From positions 59,093,741 to 59,157,740 of the forward strand of contig CM041465.1 in assembly GCA_023213395.1 (NCBI GenBank): a stretch of DNA of 64,000 nucleotides. Direction: 5' to 3'. Shown here piece by piece: positions 44,231 through 56,434 of the stretch (position 1 is the first letter of the stretch; every line of letters starts with the position of its first letter). The position numbers and the translations under genes are program-made. This DNA comes from Cycas panzhihuaensis (lineage: Eukaryota > Cycadophyta). The notes under the pieces were generated by a model. That model was not told the DNA's origin, searched no databases, and saw nothing but the letters and a program-made list of their open reading frames with translations.

Positions 44231-46670
44231 TCGAAAGTCGTAGCGACTAGGACACACAAGAATGGTCTTGGGGAGTGTAGGGACTTCTAGAAGAGAGGTT
44301 TCCAGAAGAGGGTCAAGGTGAGGTGTGGATGAAGAGGCATCATTTATCTCTTTAGCTGCTTGAGACTGGGTTAGGGCATATAACAGAGTAGTCTCAAGCA
44401 TGTGAATGGCCTTCTTTCCCTTATTTTAGGAGTGAGAAGGTGAAGGAGTACAATGGTCAGGAGAATCAAAGGAAGATAACAGATTCCTTGCACTCTTCCC
44501 TTTGGCTTGGGAAGGGTGAGGGTTTGGGGATCTTTCCATGTTTCTGCTATTCTTTTGTTGGTTAGTATGATCATATTCCCCATGTTTGGGGAAGGGATCT
44601 CTATGGATGGGCTAGTCTAAGTTAGGCCTAGATGCCCATTTAGGGGAAGAATTACACTGCGGGGCAGCTCTAGGGTGCTTGGCCTGGTACTATGAATCTT
44701 CATGGAAGCATTCTCCATGGATGGAGAACCACTTCTTGTCAAGGGAGGAATCAAGTTTCATCGCTTGAGAAGATTGGGTGTTACCATCCTTAGAGGGAGC
44801 TGTTTGGGAATCTTGGTGAACTAGCTTATGCGAGGTGGGGGATGAAGGAGCCTAGAGTTTGAGCTCCTTCATAGTACATTCGAACGAATGTATGGCAGAA
44901 GTGAGAGGATCTAAGGTCTTCTTGGTGGGATGAGAAGAAGATCTAGCAAATTGTTGGATTTTGGTCTCTCAGGGTGGTGGAGTTGCCTCATGTTGTTGTG
45001 AGGGATTTAGAGGCTTCTTGAGTCCAGCTTGGATCTCAATGGCCTCAAGCGCCAAGCACTTAGCTATGGCAGAGTCACACGTAGTTGCCCCTATTTTAAG
45101 GACTTTGATGTGGACTTCTGGGTGAAAGGCATTAACAAAGAGGTCTCTCTTCAACTCCTCAGGAAGAGTTACCTTGGTGGAGTGAAGAAGGTCATGGAAG
45201 CATCTCACAAAGTCACGATTCATTTCATTATGACCTTGTTTAAGAGACAAAAGGGCGTTTATCCTACTCTCGAATGGGCGAGATACATCAAAGTAGTTGA
45301 CAAATTCATCTACAAGCTATTGGAATGAAAAAATAGAATGTGTAGGTAGGTAATAAAACCACTTAAGGGAATCGCCTTGAAGGGATTGTGGGAAAAGTTT
45401 CATAAGAATGTGGTCATAGGCCTAGTAATCGATGCATGCCATAGAAAAAATATGGACATGCTCTATTGGGTCCTATGACGAAGTCCCATCAAATTTAGGG
45501 ACTTCAAGAGGATGAGGTGGTAAGTTAGTTCTTAACACCTCGATGGATAGGGGCGTCGACCAATAGTCCATAAAGGGGCATGCCCTTGATTGGACCATAG
45601 GGTCAACAGAATCTAGAAGAGGAGGTGTGCCAGGTTGCCTGAATCCTCCTCGGAGGGTTTGGTTTGAAAGGGGATGCTGTCCTCCCACCATTTGGTGAGA
45701 GGATACAAATCCCACATTCAAAGGGGCATGCATAGACGTAGATTGGGTAAACTCTCCTTATTGAAAAGCAGCTTGAGGGAAAATGCTTTGGGAGGGGGTT
45801 GGCCCTCCTTGTAAAGGCCCAACGTGAGGTACCACATAGGATGACAGAAAGGAGGGGTGAGGGACTAGATTTTGCCCATATGGGTCGCCCGTGGGTGGTG
45901 CAACCCCATATGGGTGAAAAGGGTCCACCCCATAAGCAGGAAGGGAGTTCTCTTTACCGTGCCCCCACGATTGAGAGGTGTAACTGGGAGGCACGTAGAG
46001 AGAAGGGTCCCTAGGCTGCAGTTGAGAGTGTGTGGGGGTGGGCCCCATATGACTAGAAGTAGGGGGACATGTGGGTCCCCTAGGTCTAGTAGGCAGTGGA
46101 TAGACTATGGTCAGAGGAGGAATAGTCATTAGATTAGACAAGGGCATGCTCAACTAAGTTGGGAAGAAGGCATGCCTTGGGTGGTTCCCATGGAACATAA
46201 ACCATGGGGAGAAGAAGATGAGGTGGGAGGTAGGCTCATCATGGATAGGGAAGTCAAATGGGATAAGCGAGGCAAGGGAGATGTAGAAGAAGGAAGCACA
46301 ACACTTCGCAAGATATTCTCGAACCACTTAGGATGTGGTTGGAGACAAGCGGCTTGGAAGCATTGGCTAAGGGATTCTACTACGTCAGTAAGAGGGGTAT
46401 CCGCTTGATCGTAAGAGATGGATGGAATCTCATATGAAGCGGACCCCATAGGGTGATGCTCATGAGGATCACCATTGTGGTGGTGAAATTTTAGAGGGGA
46501 CGAAGGCTCTACTTCATGAGTAGAGGGATGATGGGATTGTGGGTGTTGCTGGTTACTCAGATAAAAGATAGGATCTTCACTCCCTTGGGTAGACCCTTGG
46601 AAGGAAGTAGAAAGCTCAAGCAAATCATACATATAAGCATGGTATGCCCAATCTGAAAGAGATCACTCCA
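44231..46670 (-). pseudogene. GYP6 gag
   Basis: Gag begins near 46632 with a Ser/Pro/His-rich N-terminus, continues through a Pro/Gly/Thr-rich segment (45758-46153), then the gag core: EVPKFDGTSS near 45490, SLKWFYYL near 45360, and 44969-45250 with RDFVRCFHDLL and LFVNAFHPEVHIKVL. A zinc knuckle was not seen. Open pieces after 46153 share one frame, separated by single stops; the first piece is in another frame. The long Pro-rich N-terminus is unusual but seen in large plant gypsy elements. Confidence 0.85.
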
Positions 46671-46907
46671 TAATCAAATCGAGATTTGATGTAGGAAGGG
46701 AGTGATATGAGGGGTCTTCTAACAACAGAGGTAGACTTCGTAAGCGACATGAGAATTGTCGCATACAAGTTCTGCCTATTGGTTAGAAGAAAGAAGAGAT
46801 AAAGTGGTGTACATGTTGGGGGCTGCCCAACAAAACTAAAAGGAGGAGATACCTAGAGGAAGTAGCACCAATAGAAAGGGGGAAAGAATGATTCCCTTAC
46901 TGGTAGG

Positions 46908-46925
46908 TCCCCAGTATGGTCGCCA
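46908..46925 (-). other. GYP6 primer binding site
   Basis: On the minus strand the LTR ends ATTCCA at 46927, then after one base comes TGGCGACCATACTGGGGA. This is the type of primer site reported for Tat/Ogre elements (TGGCGACTCTGCTGGGGA-like), with a few changes. Confidence 0.85.
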
Positions 46926-46926
46926 G

Positions 46927-49900
46927 TGGAATTGCATCTATGGGATGGTAACCATACTTGGTTAGGATTAGGTTAATCAACAGAGGGCTCCAGAATCTAC
47001 GGTCAATCTGCCAAGTGAGAGAAATCACCCACACAAGGCGTTTGTGTGTCAAAATGTAGGTTCGAGACCCACAAATGGCGCACAACTCCCCTTTGAGTAA
47101 CTTAGTTTTGGTTTTGAGGGCATCAAGAGCAAGGGATATCCTCAATTTTCTGAGTAACCTCAAGACATAGGTCTTCTCGCCCTTGGATGGCTGGAAGGGA
47201 AGGGCAAGACTGAATGTGGGAATGGATCATCACAGAAAATGGAGGGATATGAATGGGATGTGTTTGTATGAATGATGCAGGAGGTATACACTTGTAAGAA
47301 TGGCATTGGATAGCCACCTCACGTACGTGATTGACCCAAAGAAGGGGGATGCCAAGGTTGCCTAACTAGTGTAGGTGTGATAGGATTGGAAGAGGATGTC
47401 CTAGGGGTAAAATCCTCTTTAGGCTAACTCGCCCAAAGTGAGTTTGGGAGAGTAAGAGGCAACAATAGAAGAGGCTTACTCCATCTTATATATGAAGGGT
47501 TTGACCTTCTATGTGTGATGGTGAAGTGATATGTAGCTTGCTATGTTTGTTGCAAATGAGAGACAAGAACTATAAAAAGAATAGCAAATACACTCTCGTT
47601 TACTCTCAAATGCAAAATCTCACTCTCTTTTCATTTTTTAATGGGGGAAAAGGGAGTAGAGGGGGCAAGAAAATTAAGTGCAATCATGCATACAAAAGAT
47701 GTGAGGCCTATAGGAAATGCATGTAATCAAGCAAGAAAGCAGAAGGATATGGTTCCTATCTCATGCTCTTTCCTAGGAGTGTGAGCCTAGTATGCATATG
47801 TAAGTAGTAGATACAAACTTGTTTCTATTCTCTTTTTCCTTTTATGTTTCACCTATTCAAGCAAATACGCTTAAACAGAAAGGGAAAAGAGTTATGAAGA
47901 GAAGAGAACGACATACCTAGAGGACCGTGTGGCTAAAATCATACCTAGAGAACCGTGTGGCTAAAATAAGGACATTCTCTTATGCTACATGCGCTCCCCT
48001 TTTCCTTTCCCAACGCACGGGCAGCGTAGAGCAATGGTGTTGGGGTTTCCTTACCTTCTCCAAGCTAAAAGGAAAAGATAAAAAAACCAAAAGAAAAGGT
48101 TATGCTAAATACAGAAATGACAAGGGGAAAGAATGAAGGAGATGTACCTAGATTGATGCATTTTTTTCTTCTCTGTGAGTAGAGTAGTGAAACTTGCAAT
48201 CAAAGAGTGCTCCCCCTTTTTCAAGGGGTTGCTAGGATGCCAAGTATATATCTATATATGTGTATGCAAAGTGCACAAAATAATGCAAGTGAAGTACTTC
48301 AATCAAAGTAAAGTTCTATTTAGAAAACAATCTCCAACCTCCTTAATGCAAGTAAGACAAGATAAAAGGACGGGGATGGTTAGCCTTAGAATGGCTAACC
48401 CTCTAATGCACACACCTCCACACTATCTAAGCACATAAATGATAGATCTAGATAGTATAATAGCAGCAAAAAGTACGGGAGATAGGTTGCACAAAGGTTG
48501 TAAATGTTGTCGATATTGCAAGGAGTGCGATGTGCAACGTTTGCAACTTAAAGCTAAGCCAACACCTAAAAGTGACATATGGTATGACTAAGGGCTAGAT
48601 ACTCTGTCCATGTAAGGTGACCAGGGCTGGAACCAGTGCAGCAAGGTGCTACGTATGCTGATACTAGTGATAGCCTCTCTTTCAAGAGCTCTCTGGTAGT
48701 CCAAGGGAGGCACAAAAGAGGAGGAGGAAAAGGTGAGAAGGGGGTTGCCCTTGAGGAACATGCCTTGTTGGATGCAGAACCTACCTTAGCTCCTTTCTCT
48801 CACCCTTTTAGGACCTCTCCTTACAGCCTCCTTAGAGAAACCAAGACAGAGTAGGAAGGTAGGGAGGACAGATGAGGAAAAATAGAGGGGATGCCTCCTA
48901 TATTTGATGGAAAAAATGAGAAAAGAGATGTATAAGGTATTTTAATCTCTTTTGAAATAACTTAAAGGGAACAAAATGAAATATAAATGGAATAGTACCT
49001 ACTATGGGCAGATTGGTAGTAGATTTGCCTAAGAGAATAGTAGAGGAAGGCAGTCCTGTGAGGTTTACAGGTGGATTCCTGTATAGGCTATGAAACTTGG
49101 AGGAGAACTTGCTGAAACCTGATGCTTGTGCATGGAAGGGAGTCTTGGAGCACGTCCTTGCATGGAGAAGCTTTGTCTCAAGCCTGTTGCTATGGATTTG
49201 AGCTGCAGAGGGTAGATCTCAGGCTAGGACAGAGGTGTGCTAGATGTTGTAGGGTGCTTCTGTAGAAAATCACCTGTGAAAGTGAAAGAGGAGAGGAGAA
49301 AAAATGGAGGAAGAGGAGGAAATGAGGTCTTTTTTGGGTTTTATACCTAACCCTAGCTTAATTGGATGATTAGGGTTAGGCTAGGACTTGGGATATGACT
49401 TAGCCATATGGTAATTTCATAAAAAATATGGAATTTGCCATGGCAGATTTGAAAAAATATTTTATGACAGTCACCTCATGACAAACTTCATGGTACTATG
49501 AAGTTTCATGCAGATCGCAACATTTGTCACGCAAAGGATGTAATGGAGAACAAAAGGAGAAGAGGGGGCTGGGACCCCTAAAGGAGGGTACCCCAAGCCT
49601 AGGAGGGCTTAGGCTAGAGACAGTCATAAGGAGAAGATGACCTAGACCAGATGGGACACCAGAGAAATAGGGTTCCCACGAAGCTGGCAAATGGATAAGA
49701 AGATACCAATCACACTTAGCGATGCACTAAGAGCTATGATGTGGCAATGGGGGTGTGAACAGATCACACATGCTAGTTGGTACTTGAGACAACATGGAGG
49801 TATGTAAGAGGGTTATGGAGTACCATTGGGATACATGTCCCATGATCATCATAGGCTAGAATAGCATCAAGAAATATGATCAAACAACAGATGCAAGGTG

Positions 49901-50047
49901 ATCACTCAAATGTATCAATCAATCATGCAGAGAAAAATAGATGCTTCAAGTTACCTTTCTAGAGAAGTGAAAAATACAAAGGATAGAAGCATACCTACAC
50001 TTACCTAAGTCGACTTGCCAAAACCCATTCCCAGTAGCTAGGAAACA
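46927..50047 (-). repeat. GYP6 5' LTR (3121 bp)
   Basis: It aligns with 35387-38468 along its length at about ninety percent by eye. It has a private 28-bp tandem duplication at 47912-47967 that the other LTR lacks. The outer end CTAGGAAACA is followed by ACTTG, the right target duplication. Confidence 0.94.
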
Positions 50048-51045
50048 ACTTGCAAATTGGTTTAAGAAATCATTGTGTATAAACTATTGAGCTTCCAAAA
50101 GATGCAAGTTGTAAGAAAAGTTACTTAATTTCACTAACAGTAGTACGTAATTTATATAATGCAACACTAGGCAACGACTTATGGGGTGCTAATTATAGAG
50201 GCAAAGGGTATAAATAGATAATGTAGGCTATGTGAGAAAGGGGAGGAGATTGATCAACTAAGCAAAGAGAATATAGACAAGGAAGATAGTAGAGGCAAAA
50301 GAGGCATAGAGAGGAGGAGCTAGTAGATGGATGATACATGGTAGCATATGTTATATGGGGTTGCCCCTAGTTATTCTATCTTGTATTTTTGTAGTTCTAG
50401 ACTCCATACTCAATTTAGAGTAGTAGACCATATCATTTTGTAAATTTTCATCATAGAGGTTTTACTCAAATAGATCTCTAAAATATGTAGAGATTTATCT
50501 AGTGTTAAAATGTCTTGATTCTTGGTAATGTTGAACATTTTTATTTAGTCTATGTAATATTGAATCTTTGGCATGACTGAGGAATTTATGATATGAATAT
50601 GGCGATTAATCAAATTATATTGATATCATTGGTTTATGTCTTTATTGATGATGTCTCTATGGATTAGCTCAGTCTACTTAGCATTTGCAGGGTTATTGTT
50701 CATATTTGGTCTGATAAGTAGTAATAGAATCTGTCTCCCTAATATGTTTTATCATTTCTCACCTATTACTATCTAAACCTCTCTCTTTTCTTCTATACAT
50801 TTAAATACATCAATATTTCCTTTATCTCTTAGAATGTCCCTAAACAACTTAATAATAAACCATGGTAACATCTTGTACATAGTGTACGATCCTTGTGTAT
50901 AATGCATGAAGCCAGTCTCAAGTTAAGTATTGAATATTCTACAATAATTCATGTTGCCCACTATTTTTATGTGAAGTCCATAGAACACATCAAAAACTAA
51001 CCTTATTGTAATCCATCTATGGGTAGAGGAATAAAAATAATTGCA
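50048..51045 (+). repeat. GYP5 5' LTR, second part
   Basis: After the ACTTG duplication the sequence continues the GYP5 LTR and aligns with 59285-60634 of the 3' LTR (GGTATAAATAGATAATGTAGGC at 50208 matches GATATAAATAGATAATG at 59448, a TATA region). It lacks TRIM1, so it shows the empty site. It ends ATAATTGCA at 51045. Confidence 0.88.
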
Positions 51046-51480
51046 GATGAAAGCGCCTCGAACGACCGTGAGGGAGTGGCGAGTGCGCCCTCAACCCTCC
51101 CACTTTACTCCCATATATCTTAATTAAAAAAAAAAAAAAAAAATGCAAACCGCCGCTTGAAATACGCCGTTAACCGTGGAAGAAGTCTAATCGTTAACCA
51201 ATCTGCGAGCATGAATTTTAAAGCACTGGTCACATAGAAACTGACAATCAATCAAAAGTTGAATGAGCTTCACGTTGTTGCCAATATTGGTTGACTACGC
51301 TCTGAATGCCCATTAATAGCGATTACAGCGGAGGAAGCCTACGGTCGGTATCCTGATGCACGCACTAGTTGTTAACAAAAATAATTGGAGAAAATCAATT
51401 CCACTTAATTCATTTTTTCCGCTTTAATTTAGCCTTTAGGATTCTTTTATATGCTATTGCTCAGATTTCCAACTTTTGAA
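51046..51480 (+). other. CpG-rich leader segment with poly(A) tract
   Basis: The stretch between the LTR and gag holds about twenty CpG in the first 330 bases, many times the density around it. It includes an A18-19 run near 51127-51145 preceded by TTACTCCCATATATCTTAATT. No domain and no primer site are recognisable. It could be the element's leader, a SINE-like insertion (51046-51145), or a fragment of host DNA. A similar TTATTCCCATTAATT plus A-run occurs at 33415-33432. Confidence 0.5.
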
Positions 51481-52880
51481 GCTGGATGAATCTTTGAGGC
51501 CATATACCTATGCTCTTAGAGCCAAGGGTATTCAAGAATTATTATTGAGTTCTCCTAAAGAAAGACATTATATTAGAAATACTAGTTATCTTCAAGCCAC
51601 TATGATACTTGAGCCCGGAGTTTCATCTTCACAATAATAGTTTTTAAAGATAATAGACATTATAAGACCAATGGATGAAGAGGGTGTCCTTCTGTAGATA
51701 TAGAATAATTCTCTATTCTTACCAGGGGACTATCACCTCATTTTATACAAAGCCATAGGGGCAGTCCCAAAATTCAATGAAGACAAACCTATCACTACTA
51801 AACAACATATTGAAGAATTTTTAATTATGTATAGAATGTTCAAAATAACTCATACGAGTGTTGCTATAAGGTTATTTGTCCATTTATTGATAGGAACTGT
51901 AGTTGCTTAGTTTTATTCATTTTTTCATGCCTTAATCAAAAATTGGGAAGGGCTAATAAAAGTCTTCAAAGCAAAGTATGGTGATAAGAAGTCTCTATCC
52001 ATAATCATTGAGACTTATCTAATATTAAGAAAGGACAAAGGGAAAGCATCACTAATTATATTAATAGATTTGATATAATCTTCTAATAGATTAAGCACCT
52101 CATAAACCAATGACACTAATTTTACTTAAATAGTTTATGGTTAGACTAGATGTTGAAATAAGAAGGATGTTAATCATTAAAGAACTCATTACTTTATAAG
52201 ATGCATAGGCTATTACACTTCAATTTAAATTGGTGATAGACATGTGGGGCAAGATTGCCTTGCCTCTAACCACAGATCCTAGAAGGGAGGTCTTACATTA
52301 GATCCAACATAAGGTAATACTCAAAACCTTATTAGAAGACTAAATAATGAAGTGGCATATTAGAAACAACAAGCCAAATAGAAGGAATCATGTTGTCTAG
52401 CTATCACAATATTAAATAAGCCTAAAGAAGATCAAGTAAATATGATTTGGAATATGGAATTTGAAGCTTTAGTTATTAATGAACATAATATACATTATGA
52501 AGACTTATTTGGATATTCAAACTCTAATAGAGAACCATCAACATCTAACCCTGATGTAGTTGGAGTGACCATGACTTCTTTGGAGGATGATCTAGATGTA
52601 GAACTCTTTTAAGGTGATCTTGTAGTTTTGACTAGAGCTCAAATGAAGTTGGGAGGGTAATACCATGAAGGATAAGGAATTTATTCCTAAAATAAATGAT
52701 AGGAATCTCTAGGTTGCAAATGTTTTAGATGAAGAATAGGAGAATACTTATGATATTCTCAAAGAAATGAAAAGATATTCAATTGGATTGAGCTTATATC
52801 ATGTTATGCAATTACCTAAATAAAAAACAAACTTATTGAGAGTACTTCAAAAAGACACAATATAATCTCAATAATCAAAT
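51481..52880 (+). pseudogene. GYP5 gag
   Basis: It opens with LDESLRPYTYALRAKGIQEL (51482-51540), then FLPGDYHLILYKAIGAVPKF and IEEFLIMYRMFKITHTSVAIRLF (51715-51890), then NWEGLIKVFKAKYGDKKS near 51945. These match the core of plant gypsy gag proteins, where a Trp-x-x-(F/L)-x-x-x-F pattern is expected. The C-terminal half (52100-52880) is decayed, and I do not see a zinc knuckle. Confidence 0.78.
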
Positions 52881-53460
52881 TAGAGATCAAGCATTCCCTA
52901 TTGTGGTTTTTCCCTCAAAATACAATGATGAATTGTTCTACGTTTCATTAGATATTCATGATGAGCATACTCTACACAATTGTATCATAGATATGAGTGC
53001 ATCTCATAACATCCTATCATACGCAATACTGAAAGCATTAGATCTTAAAGGTATGAGACCAACCTAGAGCTAACTCTTGATTTTAGACTTGTTTCTATAG
53101 TCAGAGAAATCAAAGATTTAATGGTGCTTTCGACTGCCTATCCCAACTCCCATCATGGTTATGATTGTTGATATGCCTCCTATCTATGGCATGTTATTGG
53201 GTAGAGAATGGGAATATAACACTAGTGTTATTCTTAACATCTAGATCCGAAATATCATGTTTCCACATGGGAAAGATTTGATCACCATACTTAGAGAAAC
53301 AAATGTTGAAATCACATTGAGCGCAGGGAAAATATATTAGCAAATGTGAATTTTGACCCAAGTGATAGGCACTTATATAGAGTTGCCTGGAGACAAATGT
53401 AATATCTTATTAACTATTGAAGAACAAGAATACAAAATTTACTAGAATAAAAATATAATA
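52881..53460 (+). pseudogene. GYP5 aspartic protease
   Basis: The active-site region reads NCIIDMSASHNILSYAILKAL at about 52978-53040, with Asp-Met-Ser where the family has Asp-Ser/Thr-Gly. VMIVDMPPIYGMLLGREWEY (53158-53216) matches the conserved strand before the GRxW-like motif. The rest to 53450 includes a short Glu-rich region before the extra RNase H. Frame shifts are few. Confidence 0.8.
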
Positions 53461-54010
53461 TGACAACTATGTTTTGATGGGGCCAAATCAATGAAAGGGG
53501 CTCGAGTTGGTGTTGTGTTACAATCTCTAATTTGTGACACCTTTACTTTTTTCTTTAGATTGATGTTGATGGTACAAATAATACATTAGAGCATGAACCT
53601 ATTATCATGGGATTACTTAAGGCCATAGAACTACAAATTAACCTATTGAGAATTCAAAGAGACTCTCAGTTAGTGATACATCAAATAAAAATACATGTTC
53701 CACCAAATGTCCTAGACTAAAAATGTATAGACAAAGAGCCTAAGAGTTATTGAATCATTTTGATGCTATTGCAATTAATGATATCTCATGAGAAGATAAT
53801 CAACTAATAGATTCTTTAGTAGACATAACTGGATATACTTGTAGTAAACTAGAATTTGTGGAAGTTATAACTAGAGCTTCTATGCCTAATAATACAAAAA
53901 ATTGGTAAGTATTCCAAGATGATGAGTAAATCATAACTTTTATGAAAGGCCAGTGAGACTTTGTGGATACTATCACTGTTCATAGATAAAATGATGAAAA
54001 TAAATTAGTA
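53461..54010 (+). pseudogene. GYP5 extra RNase H domain, upstream of RT
   Basis: The sequence CFDGAKSMKGARVGVVLQS (about 53468-53524), then DGTNNTLEHEPIIMGLLKAIELQ (about 53570-53635) and RIQRDSQLVIHQIK (about 53650-53690) has the Asp, Glu and Asp of a plant/archaeal-type RNase H (as in Tat group elements), not the gypsy RNase H. It lies between protease and RT, whereas in Ogre-like elements the second RNase H follows RT-RNase H. A linker to RT follows, with a WxVFQDD-like stretch near 53910. I recall similar polyproteins in angiosperm genomes but cannot verify the order here. Confidence 0.75.
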
Positions 54011-55677
54011 GAAAATTAGGAAGAACATACTTTTAATAAGGATCACATTCAATTGAAAACAAATAAAATTCCCAGGGGAATAGTTGGCCTAGAAGTATTA
54101 TTCAATTCTAATTATACAACTAAAAATGAAAAGGCTCATGAGGAACTGTCAAAGAGGACTATTCAACATAATATCCTTATTAATTTAAATACGCTTGAGG
54201 ACCCTAAGCTTATTTGCATTGGTCTAGATTGCACTAAAGAAGAAAAGTAAAAGTTCATTGGCCTTTGTATTAAATTCAAAGATGTTTTCACATGGAGTTA
54301 TGAAGTTTTAAAAAGTTTTAACCCCAACATCATGAAACATACTATTCCATTGAAGTTGGGTGTAAAAACATTTTAAACAAAAACAAAGAACTCTTAATCT
54401 TAAGATCTGAAGATAAAGAATCTGATATGGATGGAGTTATAGAAATTGAAGAACGTTGGTATTATATTTCCAATTGGGTTCTCGACATGGGTGGCATATT
54501 TAGTGCTAGTAAGGAAGAAAAATAGAGATATAAGGATTTGCATCGATTTTAGGAATTTAAATAAAGAATCCATTAAGGATAACTATTCATTACTAAGATG
54601 AAGGAAATACTATAAATATTTATTAGGTCTAAATTCATGTCATTATTAGATGATTTTTCTTGGTACAATTAAATCCATGTGGGCGAAGAAGATAGGTACA
54701 AGACAACATTTATTTGGGGCACTTTTGCCTATAAAAAAATGCCTTTCAATTTGAAGAATACAATGCTACATTCTAGGGAGTAGTGGATAAAGTATTTAAA
54801 GGGTTGGTTGGTATCATTATTGTGATTTACATAGATGATATGACTATATTTTCCAAATAGAGAGTAGATCATTTCCAGTATCTGAGGATAGTGTTGGAGA
54901 GGTGTAGATAATATGGCATGTCCCTCAATCCCAAGAAAATTGTGTTTGGAGTGATAGTTGGAAAATTATTGGGTCATATTGTATCTAAAGATGAAACCTA
55001 CATTAATTTCAACACAATTAAAGTTAGCCAAGAAATACCATTACATATGAATAAAAAGGCATTGTAGTCCTTTGAAATTATTAATTTCTTAAGAGGATTT
55101 CTACCTAATTTTACATATACAACATTACCATTCAATGCCACCTTAAAGAAAGGAGCAAATTTCAAGTGGACCAAGGAGGCCAAGCATGCCTTTAATTGAA
55201 ACAAAGTGTGTATTACAAAAGCTCTAAACCTAGTAAGCCCATATTATGAGAAGGATTTTATGATATATTTACATGTTTTAGATTGTGTGTATGCAACAAT
55301 GTTAATTTAGAGGGATGCCAAGAACCAAGAGAAGTCAATATTATTCATGAGTAGAACTCTAAAGACTACCAATTAAATCATAGTAGTGTTGAAAAGGAAG
55401 CAATTACTTTAGTTAAGGTAGTCAAAGATTTTTGGCCATACATTATTAATAATCATACCACGGCTTATGGCATGCCATCTTGTGATGATGATACTTAATC
55501 AAATTGAACTAAAATGAAGATGGCTAAATGACTAGAAAAGTTGCAAGAATGTGACTTGGAAGTCAAACTAGTGAACTTAGTGAAAGGGCACATATTATAC
55601 AAATTAATTTCAAAAGCACAAGCTAATCAAATCCTACAAGCCATTTAGGAATTAATTAAATAAGATGAGTTGCATAT
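54011..55677 (+). pseudogene. GYP5 reverse transcriptase and RNase H
   Basis: The linker 54053-54250 is open. RT starts near 54279 (FKDVFTWSYEVLKSFNPNIM). It has RICIDFRNLNKES near 54536 and SLLDDFSWYN near 54640, where the family has DGFSGYNQ. The active site YIDD is intact at 54828-54839. MSLNPKKIVFGV and GKLLGHIVS follow (54915-54985). RNase H runs from about 55090 to 55640 with KGANFKWTKEAKHAF and SILFMSRTLK. Stops and a few frameshifts occur throughout. SMART1 interrupts the connection to integrase at 55678. Confidence 0.85.
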
Positions 55678-55975
55678 TATTAGATTTAATATTCATATGT
55701 GGACAAATTAATAAGTGAGCCATCAAGGTTGATGACTAATGTTATAGGAGTTACTTAAGTCCTTAATGGACTTATCACAAGTGTCAGGGCAATTATGAGT
55801 CCAATTTTGGACCATTACTAAACCCATGTATATATAATAGTGTACATTGAATTGGTGAGGAATTTATTATAAAGGAATAATATTGTGAGGTAGATCAATT
55901 CTACTTATTTTTTTGCTCCCATATTTTGGTATGCTTGGTTTTCATTTCTTGGATTTTGCATTAATTTGATTCACA
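55678..55975 (+). repeat. SMART1 5' LTR
   Basis: Starts TATTAGATTTAATATTC, with TG mutated to TA compared with the 3' copy, and ends TTTGATTCACA. A TATA-like TGTATATATAATAG lies near 55828. Confidence 0.8.
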
Positions 55976-56434
55976 TTATGGTATCAAAGTAGGTAGAGTT
56001 GTAGGTTGTAGATCAATTTTATAGCCAGTTACTTTGGAACCAAGTAATACTTTGTAGGTTTGTTTATTAAAAGAGACTAATAAGTAAGTGACATATTAGG
56101 GTTAAGAGCTAGACATTTGGAAGATTTGGAAAGATAAAGGAAGTAGATCAAGGAACAACTTAAATTTAGTTTGTCAAGTCAATAGATTATTGAGATGAAG
56201 ATTGAACAAAAGGAGGAAGGAATTGAAGAGGAGGAATTTAAAGATGCTCAAGAAGCAAAACTAGAGAAATAACTTTGTTCTACTCATCAATTTTTCTAGA
56301 TGGTACTTAAAGACCATTAAGTAAGCTTAGTTGCCTGAGATAAAAGGGAAAATAAAAATTAAAAATGAGGCATGATTCTTTGCTAATAGGCTAGTTTGAT
56401 AAATTTAATTGATCATATGAACATTAAAGGGGAG

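Larger units (their letters stand above)
35387..50047 (-). mobile_element. GYP6: complete Tat/Ogre-like gypsy element, 14.7 kb
   Basis: LTRs are 35387-38468 and 46927-50047, flanked by ACTTG (35382-35386 and 50048-50052). It sits inside the GYP5 5' LTR. Minus-strand order is primer site, gag, protease, RT, RNase H and integrase, then about 1.5 kb before the 3' LTR. LTRs over 3 kb, a primer site of the TGGCGAC type and spare sequence after integrase are all familiar from the Tat group (Ogre, Retand, Grande and relatives). The frame from about 46150 to 41630 is mostly continuous with few stops, so it is among the younger insertions here, though clearly inactive. Confidence 0.95.

Noticed and set aside
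45799-46408. Three + strand open frames (45799-46014, 45872-46132, 46172-46408)
   Set aside because: They are complementary to the better supported GYP6 gag frame on the minus strand, which has the gag core downstream in the same frame.
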